Positions 54,896 to 63,089 of a DNA stretch of 64,000 nt are shown here, piece after piece; position 1 is the stretch's first letter, and each line of letters begins with the position of its first letter. Location: the NCBI GenBank assembly GCA_947455995.1, contig CANGQA010000004.1, positions 18,921-82,920 of the forward strand, given 5' to 3'. The notes beneath the pieces are model-generated. The model had not been told where the DNA came from. It made no database searches and saw only the letters and a program-made list of their open reading frames with translations. Source of the DNA: Hyphomicrobiales bacterium. Lineage in GTDB: Bacteria; Pseudomonadota; Alphaproteobacteria; Rhizobiales; Beijerinckiaceae. The translations under genes and the position numbers were made by a program.

Positions 54896-57753
54896 GCTCC
54901 CGGATTCCGGGGCATGGCTCCGCTCTCGATCGGTCGAAGCCGATTTGCTTCCGCTTCGACGGCAGGACCATGCAGGGCTATTCTGGTGATACGCTTGCCT
55001 CTGCTCTGCTGGCGAACGGGGTGCGCATCGTCGGCCGTAGCTTCAAGCTCCACCGCCCCCGCGGGATCATGGGCGCAGGGGCGGAGGAGTCCAATGCCTT
55101 TGTGCGTCTCGTCGCGCCCTATGAGGAACCCAATGTTCAGGCCACATGCGTGAGGCTTGTTGAAGGTCTGGAAGCGCGCACCGTCCATGCCTGGCCTGGT
55201 GTGGGTTTTGATCTCCTTGCCGGTTTGCAGGTGTTGTCGCGGTTCCTGCCCGCGGGCTTCTACTACAAGACTTTTATCGGTTGGGGCGGTAATGCATGGC
55301 CGTTCTTTGAGCCAATGATCCGCAAGCTCGCTGGCCTTGGGCCCGCACCGGACCAGCCCGATCCGCTGCCTTCGGAAACCAGATATGCCCATGTGGACAT
55401 TCTGGTGGTGGGCGCTGGTCCGGCAGGTCTCGCAGCGGCCGAGACGATTGCCAACTCCGGCGTATCCATAATGCTTGTCGAAGACTCGATCACGCCGGAC
55501 CCCGACCAAGCCGGGGTATTGCGACGGCTTGCGCAGTGCACCAATGTGCAGGTGCTGCAGCCAGCAGCGGTGATCGGCATTTATCACGACCGGCTGGTGA
55601 CGATCCATGAACGTGAACCGCGTGAGGCCTTTTTGCGCGACAGGCTCTGGAAGGTTCGCGCGCGTTGCATCGTGTTGGCAACCGGCGCTGTAGAGCAGCC
55701 GCTGGTTGTTGCGGGCAATGACCGCCCCGGCGTGATGCTTGCAGGGGCAGCCGCGCGTTTCTGCGATCTCCATGGCGTGATGCCCGGACAGCGCATCGGG
55801 GTCATTGCGAACAACGAAGAGGCCCTGAAAGCAGCCGAAACATTGAAGGCCGCAGGCGCGAAACTTGTTGGATTGGTTGCACTCGGAAATCTCACGGTTT
55901 CAGAGGCAATGCCTGAAGATCTGGTTTATCGGCCGCAGGCTCTTTCGATCCGTCATGGGAGAGGTGCCTTAAACCTTGTGTTGAGGCAACCCGACGGCCG
56001 TCAATTATCACTGGCATGCGATAGCATTTTGATCTCAGGCGGTTTCCAGCCGTCGGTCCAGCTTTGGACCCAGGCCGGTGGGAGGCTGCAATGGAGCGAG
56101 ACTGCCCAGGCCCTCATGCCCGTGGGCAAGGCTGATGGAGTTGTGATCTGCGGTGCCGCTTCAGGTGCCAATGGCAGTGCCGCTGCTCGAGAGAGTGGAA
56201 GGCGGGCAGGTGCTAACGCGTTGGGAATGCTCAAAGGCGAGATTGGCGGAAGTGCGGAAAGTTTCGGTGGACCGGGAATTGCCTGCTTGGGTCCGATCGA
56301 TCTTCCAGCACTCGATGGACATGAGCTCGCCTTCGTCGATATCCACAATGACGTCACGCATTCCGATCTTGACCTTGCCATGAGCGAGGGCTACCGCGCG
56401 ATTGATCATGTCAAGCGTTACACAACGCTGGGGATGGGGCCGGATCAAGGCCGCACCAGCGCTCGCAATGGTGCGAGCCTAACAGCCCATGATACGAAAC
56501 GCTCGGCAATCCGCACCACAACGATGCGCCCGCCTTGGCGACCGGTTCCCTTCGCTGCGATCGCAGGACTACGGGCAGGACCACTCGCATCGCCATTCCG
56601 GACCACACCGCTTACCGAGAAGGCCCGTGCGCTCGGCGCCGTATTCTATGAATCAGGCGCGGATTGGCGGCGCCCCGGCTATTTCCTGCAACCAGGCGAG
56701 ACGCTGGCCGAAGCCGCAAAACGCGAGGCGATTGCCGTGCGAAAAGGCGTCGGAATCTACGATGCCTCGCCGCTGGGAAAAATACTCATTGTCGGCTCCG
56801 ATGCGGCGCGTTTTCTGGACTTTGTCTACGCTGGACGGATCGCGACCATGAAACAGATGAGTGCGCGCTATGGACTGTTGTTGCGCGAGGATGGTCGAAT
56901 TTTTGATGATGGCGTGGTCTTCCGAGAGTCTGAAGATCGCTTCATTGTCACAACGACGACAGGCAATGCCGCGTCTGTGCTTTCGTGGCTGGAATTTGTG
57001 AAAACGGCACATTGTCGCGCGCTCGATATTCGTATTCTCGACATTTCTGAGAAATGGGGTGATGTCTGCCTATGCGGGCCGTTGGCGCGCGAGCTCCTTA
57101 TCCGGATCTGTCGGGATATCAACTTATCAGGCGAGGCATTTCCATTTATGACGACGCGTTCGGGTGACGTGGCGGGCCGACCCGCGCAAATCCGGCGCGT
57201 CAGTTTTACGGGCGAATTGAGTTACGAAATCTGGACATCAAGAAGTCATATCGCCGAGATCTGGGATGCTTGCTTTGAAGCGGGAGCTGAAATGGGACTT
57301 ACGCCGATTGGCTCCGAGGCAAACCACATCCTGCGGGTCGAGAAGGGCTTTTTATCAATGGGACATGAGGTCGATGGCTTTGCCAATCCGTTCGACCTCG
57401 GGTTAGACCGTTTTGTTGCGATGCATAAGGCGGATTTTATTGGCAAGAGCGCGCTCGTGCGTGACTTGTCGGACCCTCTCCCTAGGCCCGAACTCGTTGG
57501 CCTTATCACGGAGGATGGCGACGTGCTGCCCGAGGGCTCACCCATCATCGCTGATAAGCCATTGTCTCTTGGCTTTGTTACGGCTTCGGTTGATAGTCCC
57601 TCGTTGGGCCGAGCTGTATCGCTCGCTCTCCTAGAAGAAGGGAAAACGGCCCACGGCACTATGGTTCAGGTGATGGACGGCAAACGCACCCGCCGTTGCA
57701 CTGTGGCATCACCCGTGTTCATTGATCCTGAAGGAGCGAGGTTGCGCAGTTGA
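54892..57753 (+). CDS. soxA: Sarcosine oxidase alpha subunit-like protein
   Basis: 953 residues, the usual size. The N-terminal ferredoxin-like domain (FDGRTMQGYSGDTLASALLANGV) lacks the cluster cysteines, as in other SoxA proteins. The NAD-binding motif GAGPAG is at 174-179, followed by IVLATGAVEQPLVVAGNDRPGVMLAG. The C-terminal half, from about residue 570, is a glycine-cleavage T-type folate-binding domain (VGIYDASPLGKILIVG, YGLLLREDGRIFDDGVVFR, VSFTGELSYEIW). Together with SoxB it transfers the oxidised methyl group to tetrahydrofolate. No frameshift seen. Confidence 0.93.
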   Translation: MSSRIPGHGSALDRSKPICFRFDGRTMQGYSGDTLASALLANGVRIVGRSFKLHRPRGIMGAGAEESNAFVRLVAPYEEPNVQATCVRLVEGLEARTVHAWPGVGFDLLAGLQVLSRFLPAGFYYKTFIGWGGNAWPFFEPMIRKLAGLGPAPDQPDPLPSETRYAHVDILVVGAGPAGLAAAETIANSGVSIMLVEDSITPDPDQAGVLRRLAQCTNVQVLQPAAVIGIYHDRLVTIHEREPREAFLRDRLWKVRARCIVLATGAVEQPLVVAGNDRPGVMLAGAAARFCDLHGVMPGQRIGVIANNEEALKAAETLKAAGAKLVGLVALGNLTVSEAMPEDLVYRPQALSIRHGRGALNLVLRQPDGRQLSLACDSILISGGFQPSVQLWTQAGGRLQWSETAQALMPVGKADGVVICGAASGANGSAAARESGRRAGANALGMLKGEIGGSAESFGGPGIACLGPIDLPALDGHELAFVDIHNDVTHSDLDLAMSEGYRAIDHVKRYTTLGMGPDQGRTSARNGASLTAHDTKRSAIRTTTMRPPWRPVPFAAIAGLRAGPLASPFRTTPLTEKARALGAVFYESGADWRRPGYFLQPGETLAEAAKREAIAVRKGVGIYDASPLGKILIVGSDAARFLDFVYAGRIATMKQMSARYGLLLREDGRIFDDGVVFRESEDRFIVTTTTGNAASVLSWLEFVKTAHCRALDIRILDISEKWGDVCLCGPLARELLIRICRDINLSGEAFPFMTTRSGDVAGRPAQIRRVSFTGELSYEIWTSRSHIAEIWDACFEAGAEMGLTPIGSEANHILRVEKGFLSMGHEVDGFANPFDLGLDRFVAMHKADFIGKSALVRDLSDPLPRPELVGLITEDGDVLPEGSPIIADKPLSLGFVTASVDSPSLGRAVSLALLEEGKTAHGTMVQVMDGKRTRRCTVASPVFIDPEGARLRS

Positions 57754-58265
57754 TGGGGTATAGAGTCGAAATTTGCCCGGTAACAATCGGAGTGGTGGTC
57801 GTCGAGGCTTCATCCCATACTCTCGCCCTGGCGGCTGGGGCACTTGGCGCCGGTTTGCCAGAGGGAGCCTTTTCAACAGCTGCTGGAGCAGTCATCCTCC
57901 ACCGCAATGCACCTGAAAAGATCATGCTATTGACCCCGATGGCCGATGCACCTGACATCGCCGCTCATTGTGAAGCCATTATTGGTACGGCATCCGCGAT
58001 CGTCGTTGATCTCACCGACGCTCACGCATGGTTGGAGATTTCCGGACCGGACGCCATCGCCGTACTCTCGCAGGGTATCGCCCTTGACCTGCGCGAGACC
58101 ACATTCGCAACGAACCAGACTTTACTGACAATGTGTTTCGGAATTGAGGCCATCCTCCACCGCGTCGATGGGGATATTTTCCGTATCGGCTGCCGCGCAA
58201 GTTATGGCGACTTTCTCCTGGCGCGCCTCTGTCTCGCCGCCAATCCACTTCAGCGAGTCTCGTGA
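57753..58265 (+). CDS. soxG: Sarcosine oxidase gamma subunit-like protein
   Basis: 170 residues. The gamma subunit is poorly conserved; the segment with SAIVVDLTDAHAWLEISGPDAIAVLSQGIALDL and the following HRVDGDIFRIGCRASYGDFLLARL matches its folate-binding-like fold. Position after soxA is the main support. The ATG at 57753 uses the last base of the soxA stop (TGATG), so the two genes are coupled. It is slightly shorter than typical SoxG. Confidence 0.85.
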   Translation: MGYRVEICPVTIGVVVVEASSHTLALAAGALGAGLPEGAFSTAAGAVILHRNAPEKIMLLTPMADAPDIAAHCEAIIGTASAIVVDLTDAHAWLEISGPDAIAVLSQGIALDLRETTFATNQTLLTMCFGIEAILHRVDGDIFRIGCRASYGDFLLARLCLAANPLQRVS

Positions 58266-59209
58266 TGGCACTCACACTTCGCCAGATTGAAGCTTTTCGT
58301 GCGCTCATGAACGCGGGTTCCGTTACACGCGGAGCGCATTTATTGGGCGTTTCGCAGCCCACCATGAGCAGGCTTCTGGCGGATATGGAAACAGAGACGG
58401 GGCTGGTGCTTTTTATGCGAAGCAGTCGCGGCTTGCAGCCAACCCCCGAGGCACTGGCTTTTGACGAGGAGGTGGAGCGTGCCTTTGCCGGGCTGTCGCA
58501 GCTTGAAGCCGTTGCGCGCGGTCTGCGCGTCGCGTCGCGCCTCTCTATCGCTTTGACGCCGAGCCTTATGCCCGGACTGGCTGAGACACTGTTTGCCCCC
58601 TTCGCGCGCAAGCACAGCGATGTCGTCATGTCTCTAGACATCCAGACAACGCGGCGCACCCTGGAATGGGTCGTCAGCCGGCAAGTCGACTTCGGGATTA
58701 CCTTCGAGCCGGTGAGCAGCCAAGACCTCACTGTTACCATCATCGGCAAGACCGAGGCGGCATGTATGATTCCCGTATCACATCCTCTGGCCAAGCGGGC
58801 GGGACCTCTGCCTCTGGGCGAACTTCACGGCGAGGATTTCATTGCATTTAAACAGGATTCACTGTTCCGCCAGCAACTCGACAAACTGCTTGATGAAGCA
58901 GGCATCCGCCCGCGCATTCGCGCCGAGGCACGAACCACTCAGGCAGCATGCCTTCTCGCCGCAGCCCTGCCAGCCATGACCGTGATCCCCTCGGGTGCAA
59001 CTTATGGAAGCTTTGACAAGCTGGTGTCCCGCCCAATCCATCCATCACTCAATTCCGATATCGTGATCGTGCATAGTGCCTCGCGGGCGCTCTCGGCAGT
59101 TGCACGCGACTTTCTAACCTTTGCGCAGCAAATTGGGTTATGTGCTGAGCTCGACAGTCTGTGTGTCCATTCCACAACAAAGCCTAAAGGGGGACGACAA
59201 TGGCCATAG
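58265..59209 (+). CDS. LysR family transcriptional regulator at the end of the sox operon
   Basis: 314 residues. The helix-turn-helix is in LTLRQIEAFRALMNAGSVTRGAHLLGVSQPTMSRLLADMETETGLVLFMRSSRGLQPTPEA (residues about 4-65), and the effector-binding domain follows. ATG 58265 starts on the last base of the soxG stop (TGATG); a GTG at 58262 gives a 4-nt overlap. LysR genes usually lie divergent from their targets, so a LysR coupled to the end of the operon is less common. It probably controls the divergent sox and Rieske operons in response to their substrate. It overlaps the amidohydrolase start by 10 nt. Confidence 0.9.
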   Translation: MALTLRQIEAFRALMNAGSVTRGAHLLGVSQPTMSRLLADMETETGLVLFMRSSRGLQPTPEALAFDEEVERAFAGLSQLEAVARGLRVASRLSIALTPSLMPGLAETLFAPFARKHSDVVMSLDIQTTRRTLEWVVSRQVDFGITFEPVSSQDLTVTIIGKTEAACMIPVSHPLAKRAGPLPLGELHGEDFIAFKQDSLFRQQLDKLLDEAGIRPRIRAEARTTQAACLLAAALPAMTVIPSGATYGSFDKLVSRPIHPSLNSDIVIVHSASRALSAVARDFLTFAQQIGLCAELDSLCVHSTTKPKGGRQWP

Positions 59210-60180
59210 ATATGCATTCACATTATTATGGTGGCTTGGTGGACAGCTTGCGCCAGCGCCGGGAGCGCCCTTACGTGGCGCCCGATGCGGCAGGTCAAGA
59301 TGTGCTCCACGCCATGACGGCGAGCACCCCTATGGCGCCCGGTTACGTCAACCCGGAAGCGCGTCTTCTGTGGATGGACAGTGTTGGGATTGCCACCCAA
59401 CTCCTTACATTTCCGGGAGCATTGGGCGTCGATGTCATGCCTGTGCGCGAGGTTGAAGGAGCTATCCGTGATTTCAATGATCATCTGGCGGCCATGTGCC
59501 GGTCATCTGGCGGACGTTTTGTCGGACTTGCGGGCTTGCCGCTCGACGATATCGAGGCTGCTGCACGCGAGATGAAACGGATCCGCCGTGACCTCTCGCT
59601 TGCCGGAGCGATCCTGCCCGGCAATTTCTTTCTGGCCGCGGCCGATGCGGAACGCCTGCGCCCTGTTTTTGCCGCCGCCAATGAGGTTGGCGCGCTATTG
59701 ATGGTTCACCCCGGCTTGATGCCCGGAGAAAATCCTCCAGCACCTTATCAAGACAATACGATCCTGCGCGCCTCGGCACTTAATCTGCAGTCCTCGATAT
59801 CGCAGATGGCGCTGACGATGATCATGGGGACGATTCTTGATGATTTTTCTGATGTGACGGTGCAGATCGTCAACCTTGGCGGCACGATGCCCTTCATCAT
59901 AGAAAGGATCCGGGCCGTCGCGGACTCCCGGGACCTGATTTTTCCGGAAGATCGCCTGCGGCGTATGGTTTACGACACCGCATCCCTGGGGCCTGTCGCC
60001 ATCGAAGCCGCTGTGCGAGTGCTGGGGGCAGATCGATTGATGCTGGGCACCGACTATCCGATATTCAAGCCCGATAATCCCCTCAATGCCATCGCCCAAG
60101 CTGCGGTCGCGGAGGCTGATCGCGTGCTCATCCGGCAGGGAACGGCGCAGTCATTGCTGCAACGACTGGGCACGTTGTGA
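59200..60180 (+). CDS. Amidohydrolase (ACMSD-like, amidohydrolase 2 family) with an altered catalytic site
   Basis: 326 residues. The metal ligands H6 and H8 (DMHSHYYG), H170 (LLMVHPG) and D285 (GTDYP) are present. The His that assists catalysis in ACMSD-type enzymes, usually in an H-x-G-G motif, is Asn225 here (VNLGGTMPF). The protein may therefore have a changed or lost decarboxylase/hydrolase activity. GGGGGACG precedes ATG 59200, inside the end of the LysR gene. It closes the sox operon and faces the convergent PotC-like gene across 182 nt. Substrate unknown. Confidence 0.87.
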   Translation: MAIDMHSHYYGGLVDSLRQRRERPYVAPDAAGQDVLHAMTASTPMAPGYVNPEARLLWMDSVGIATQLLTFPGALGVDVMPVREVEGAIRDFNDHLAAMCRSSGGRFVGLAGLPLDDIEAAAREMKRIRRDLSLAGAILPGNFFLAAADAERLRPVFAAANEVGALLMVHPGLMPGENPPAPYQDNTILRASALNLQSSISQMALTMIMGTILDDFSDVTVQIVNLGGTMPFIIERIRAVADSRDLIFPEDRLRRMVYDTASLGPVAIEAAVRVLGADRLMLGTDYPIFKPDNPLNAIAQAAVAEADRVLIRQGTAQSLLQRLGTL

Positions 60181-60362
60181 GGATTGGTTATAACGAGCCG
60201 GAGGAAATACAGGGATTGTTCATGCCTGCGGAATGAGGCTCTTCCGCGACCAGTCAACAGGGCCGTGGAAGGAAAAAGGGCGTAGAAGGAAATTGTCCGG
60301 TCGATGTCCCGTTGGAAATCATTCGATCAGACAAAATAGGGTTCAAAAATAAAAGACTTTAC
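60181..60362. other. Convergent intergenic region with a weak hairpin
   Basis: 182 nt between the amidohydrolase and the PotC-like gene. GCGGAA (60228-60233) and TTCCGC (60242-60247) could form a 6-bp hairpin with an 8-nt loop, with no T-run. No strong terminator and no small gene was found. Confidence 0.4.
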
Positions 60363-61148
60363 CTAGTCTGAACGAACAATACGTTTGAGGCCGATAAGCC
60401 GTTCGGCGATCAGGACGATCGCAATGATCATGAAGACCTGTATCGCCGAGGCCGCAGCGATCACCAATTGCCCGCCCTGAAATTGCAAATAGGAGAAGAT
60501 CTCGATTGGCAGTGTCGTCACACCGGGACCGGTGAGAAAGAGCGCCGTGTTGAGTTCGCCCAACGACAGGATGAATGCAAAAATGCCGCCGGCCAGCATC
60601 CCGGGCCAGATGAGGGGGGTAATGATGAAGATGAAGACATCAATCGGCGAGGCCTTCAGGCTTTGTCCGGCCTCTTCCAGTGCAGGATCAACCGCCAATA
60701 GGCTCGATGTCACAGAGCGTACAACAAACGGTAACCCCAAAACGGAATGAGCGATGACCAGCCCAAGAAAATCTGGCACTCCGCCAATGCTTTTGTAAAA
60801 AATCAGCAATGAAAGACCCAACACGATTGCCGGGAAAATCAGTGGCGCGAGAAACATCCCTTGTATCAGATTGAAAAGGGTCCCCTTTCGGCGCGCGATG
60901 GCAATTGACGCCATAGTCCCGAGTCCTGTCGCGAGTATGGACGAGATGGTTGCAATCTGCAGACTGCGGATAAAAGCGCCCCGCAAGGGTTCGCTCGCAA
61001 AAAAAGCGTCAAACCAGCGCAATGAAAAACCTTTCGGAGGAAAGGCAAAAAATTCGGATGAAGAAAACGCTGTGACCACGACAATCAAGATTGGCAGCAG
61101 GACGACCACATAGGCAAAGGTGGTCAGCGCGATCAGAATAGCACGCAT
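60363..61148 (-). CDS. Spermidine/putrescine-type ABC transporter permease, PotC-like
   Basis: 261 residues with six hydrophobic segments. Family marks are FPPKGFSLRWFDAFFASEPLRGAFIRSLQIA after the first helix and the loop with EEAGQSLKASPIDVFIFIITPLIWPGM that contacts the ATPase. GGAAGGGG precedes ATG 61148, 1 nt after the PotB-like stop. It is one half of the membrane channel. Confidence 0.92.
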   Translation of the reverse strand: MRAILIALTTFAYVVVLLPILIVVVTAFSSSEFFAFPPKGFSLRWFDAFFASEPLRGAFIRSLQIATISSILATGLGTMASIAIARRKGTLFNLIQGMFLAPLIFPAIVLGLSLLIFYKSIGGVPDFLGLVIAHSVLGLPFVVRSVTSSLLAVDPALEEAGQSLKASPIDVFIFIITPLIWPGMLAGGIFAFILSLGELNTALFLTGPGVTTLPIEIFSYLQFQGGQLVIAAASAIQVFMIIAIVLIAERLIGLKRIVRSD

Positions 61149-61149
61149 T

Positions 61150-62022
61150 TCAGCCCCTTCCCTGCACGCGGCCAGGCCTGAGCAGAGCCAGTATCAAGCC
61201 CGCCACCATTAAGGCCAGCGCCAAGAGCGCAAATGAAAGTGCAGCGGCCAGCGGCCAGCGGAAGCCAGAAACCGAGTCGAAGACAAGGCTGACCAGAAGC
61301 TTCATCCGTGGTCCGCCAAGCAGCGTGATCGTGACATAAGCGCTGAGCGTAAGAAGAAAAACAAGCAGGATTCCGGACGCAACGCCGGGGCTCGACAAGG
61401 GCCAGATCACATAAATGAATGTGCGGACGGGGTTGGCCTTCAGCGATTGTGCGGCCTCAATATATTGCCGGTCGATCGCATTGAGCGCATTGACAATCGA
61501 CACGACCATATAGGGCAGAAGGATAGTCATCAGCCCGAATGCCACGGCCTCGAAACTGTTGAGCAGCAGAAGCGGTCCGTCGATCAAGCCGGTTGAGCGC
61601 AACATGGAATTGACAACGCCCTGCCGTCCGAGAATTGCTATCCAGCCATAGGCTCGAATGACATTGCTGACCATCAGAGGAGCAACAAGCAGCAACAGCA
61701 TGATTAACCGCGTGCGCGGCGGTAACGGTGCAATCACATAAGCCGTTGCATAGCCGATGACGAGACAAAGCAGCATGATCGACATGCCCGCCCAAAGTGT
61801 GCGCACAATAATGGTGTGATAAAATGAATCGGTCAGGATGCGATAATAGTTCTCGCCTGTAAGATCACTGCCGAACAGTTCATTCGATGATGCCCCGTGT
61901 AGGCTCACCCAGAATAGATTCAGCAACGGGACGATAAAGAAAATGCCGACGAACAATAGGGGCGGACCCAGTAACGCCCAGAAGGCTGTTTGACGGTTCA
62001 TCGAGAAACCGCTCCCCATCAT
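61150..62022 (-). CDS. Spermidine/putrescine-type ABC transporter permease, PotB-like
   Basis: 290 residues. Six hydrophobic segments and the ATPase-contacting loop (IEAAQSLKANPVRTFIYVIWPLSSPGV) define the family. The first ATG at 62022 overlaps the PotA-like stop by 4 nt; ATG 62019 and a further one at 62001 are also in frame. It pairs with the PotC-like protein. Confidence 0.92.
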   Translation of the reverse strand: MMGSGFSMNRQTAFWALLGPPLLFVGIFFIVPLLNLFWVSLHGASSNELFGSDLTGENYYRILTDSFYHTIIVRTLWAGMSIMLLCLVIGYATAYVIAPLPPRTRLIMLLLLVAPLMVSNVIRAYGWIAILGRQGVVNSMLRSTGLIDGPLLLLNSFEAVAFGLMTILLPYMVVSIVNALNAIDRQYIEAAQSLKANPVRTFIYVIWPLSSPGVASGILLVFLLTLSAYVTITLLGGPRMKLLVSLVFDSVSGFRWPLAAALSFALLALALMVAGLILALLRPGRVQGRG

Positions 62023-63089
62023 GCGCTCCGCAGCGGTACGGCATGAGCAGGATCAAAGCCCAACACAACCGATGCGCCGGTCTGCAGCCCGACGAGGCTC
62101 GGATGGCCGCCTTGAACAAACACCACCCGTTCATCGCCGCCTGCATCGCAATAAAGGCTGACTGTTGCGCCTTTATAGACAATGGCCTTTATGACCGCAG
62201 GCACTCCCGATGCGCCTTGCGGCTGCACACTCATCCGTTCGGGGCGGATCGCAATCTCGATCTCGTCGCCATCATTGCCGGTCGCATCGCCCAGAGGGAT
62301 GGCAATGCCGCCTGTATCGATCCTGGCCGTTTTACCCGCGCCGATAATTCTGCCTCGAAGCAGGTTGCTCGCGCCGAGGAAAGTAGCAACGAAGCGGTTC
62401 ACGGGGCGCTCATATACATCGGCAGGCGAGCCACGCTGTTCGATCCGCCCGTCTCTCATGACCGCGATGGTATCGCTAAGCGTCAGTGCTTCTTCCTGAT
62501 CATGGGTGACAAACACGGTTGCGATGCCGAGGTCTTGTTGCAAGCTGCGCAATTCGACCTGCATCTCCTCGCGCAAGTTTTTATCAAGTGCGCCGAGCGG
62601 CTCATCAAGGAGGAGGACTGCAGGGCGCATGACAATCGCCCGGGCAATCGCCACGCGTTGCTGCTGGCCGCCTGATAACTGTTTGGGATAGCGGTCCGCA
62701 AATTGTGGCAGGCGGACCATTGCCAATGCTTCACGGGCACGCTGCTCGCGCTCTGTTCTGTCTACGCCGGTCATCTTCAGGCCGAAGGCCACATTCTCGG
62801 CAACGCTCATATGCGGAAAGAGAGCAAAATTCTGGAACACCATCGCAAAATCGCGCTTATGCGGAACAATGCGCGTCACATTCTGCTCACGGATAAAAAC
62901 ATCGCCTTCATCCGGCGTCTCGAAACCTGCGATCATCCGTAGGCTGGTTGTTTTTCCGCAGCCTGATGGTCCCAAAAGGGAAAAGAACGACCCTTCGCTG
63001 ATATCCAAATCAAGCTGATCAACGGCAATGGACCGGCCGAACCGTTTTGTGACTTGTGTCAGGCGGACTACTGATTCTTTCGTGTTCAT
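62019..63089 (-). CDS. Spermidine/putrescine-type ABC transporter ATP-binding protein, PotA-like
   Basis: 356 residues. Walker A GPSGCGKTT at 40-48, Q-loop VFQNFALFPHMSVAEN, signature [15 protein letters not shown], Walker B LLLDEPLGALD and the H-loop VTHDQEEALTL are intact. The C-terminal TOBE domain (IEIAIRPERMSV, AIVYKGATVSLYC) is present. The ATG overlaps the stop of the next upstream gene by 4 nt. No binding-protein gene for this importer lies in the window; it may be further upstream on the minus strand. Confidence 0.93.
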   Translation of the reverse strand: MNTKESVVRLTQVTKRFGRSIAVDQLDLDISEGSFFSLLGPSGCGKTTSLRMIAGFETPDEGDVFIREQNVTRIVPHKRDFAMVFQNFALFPHMSVAENVAFGLKMTGVDRTEREQRAREALAMVRLPQFADRYPKQLSGGQQQRVAIARAIVMRPAVLLLDEPLGALDKNLREEMQVELRSLQQDLGIATVFVTHDQEEALTLSDTIAVMRDGRIEQRGSPADVYERPVNRFVATFLGASNLLRGRIIGAGKTARIDTGGIAIPLGDATGNDGDEIEIAIRPERMSVQPQGASGVPAVIKAIVYKGATVSLYCDAGGDERVVFVQGGHPSLVGLQTGASVVLGFDPAHAVPLRSA

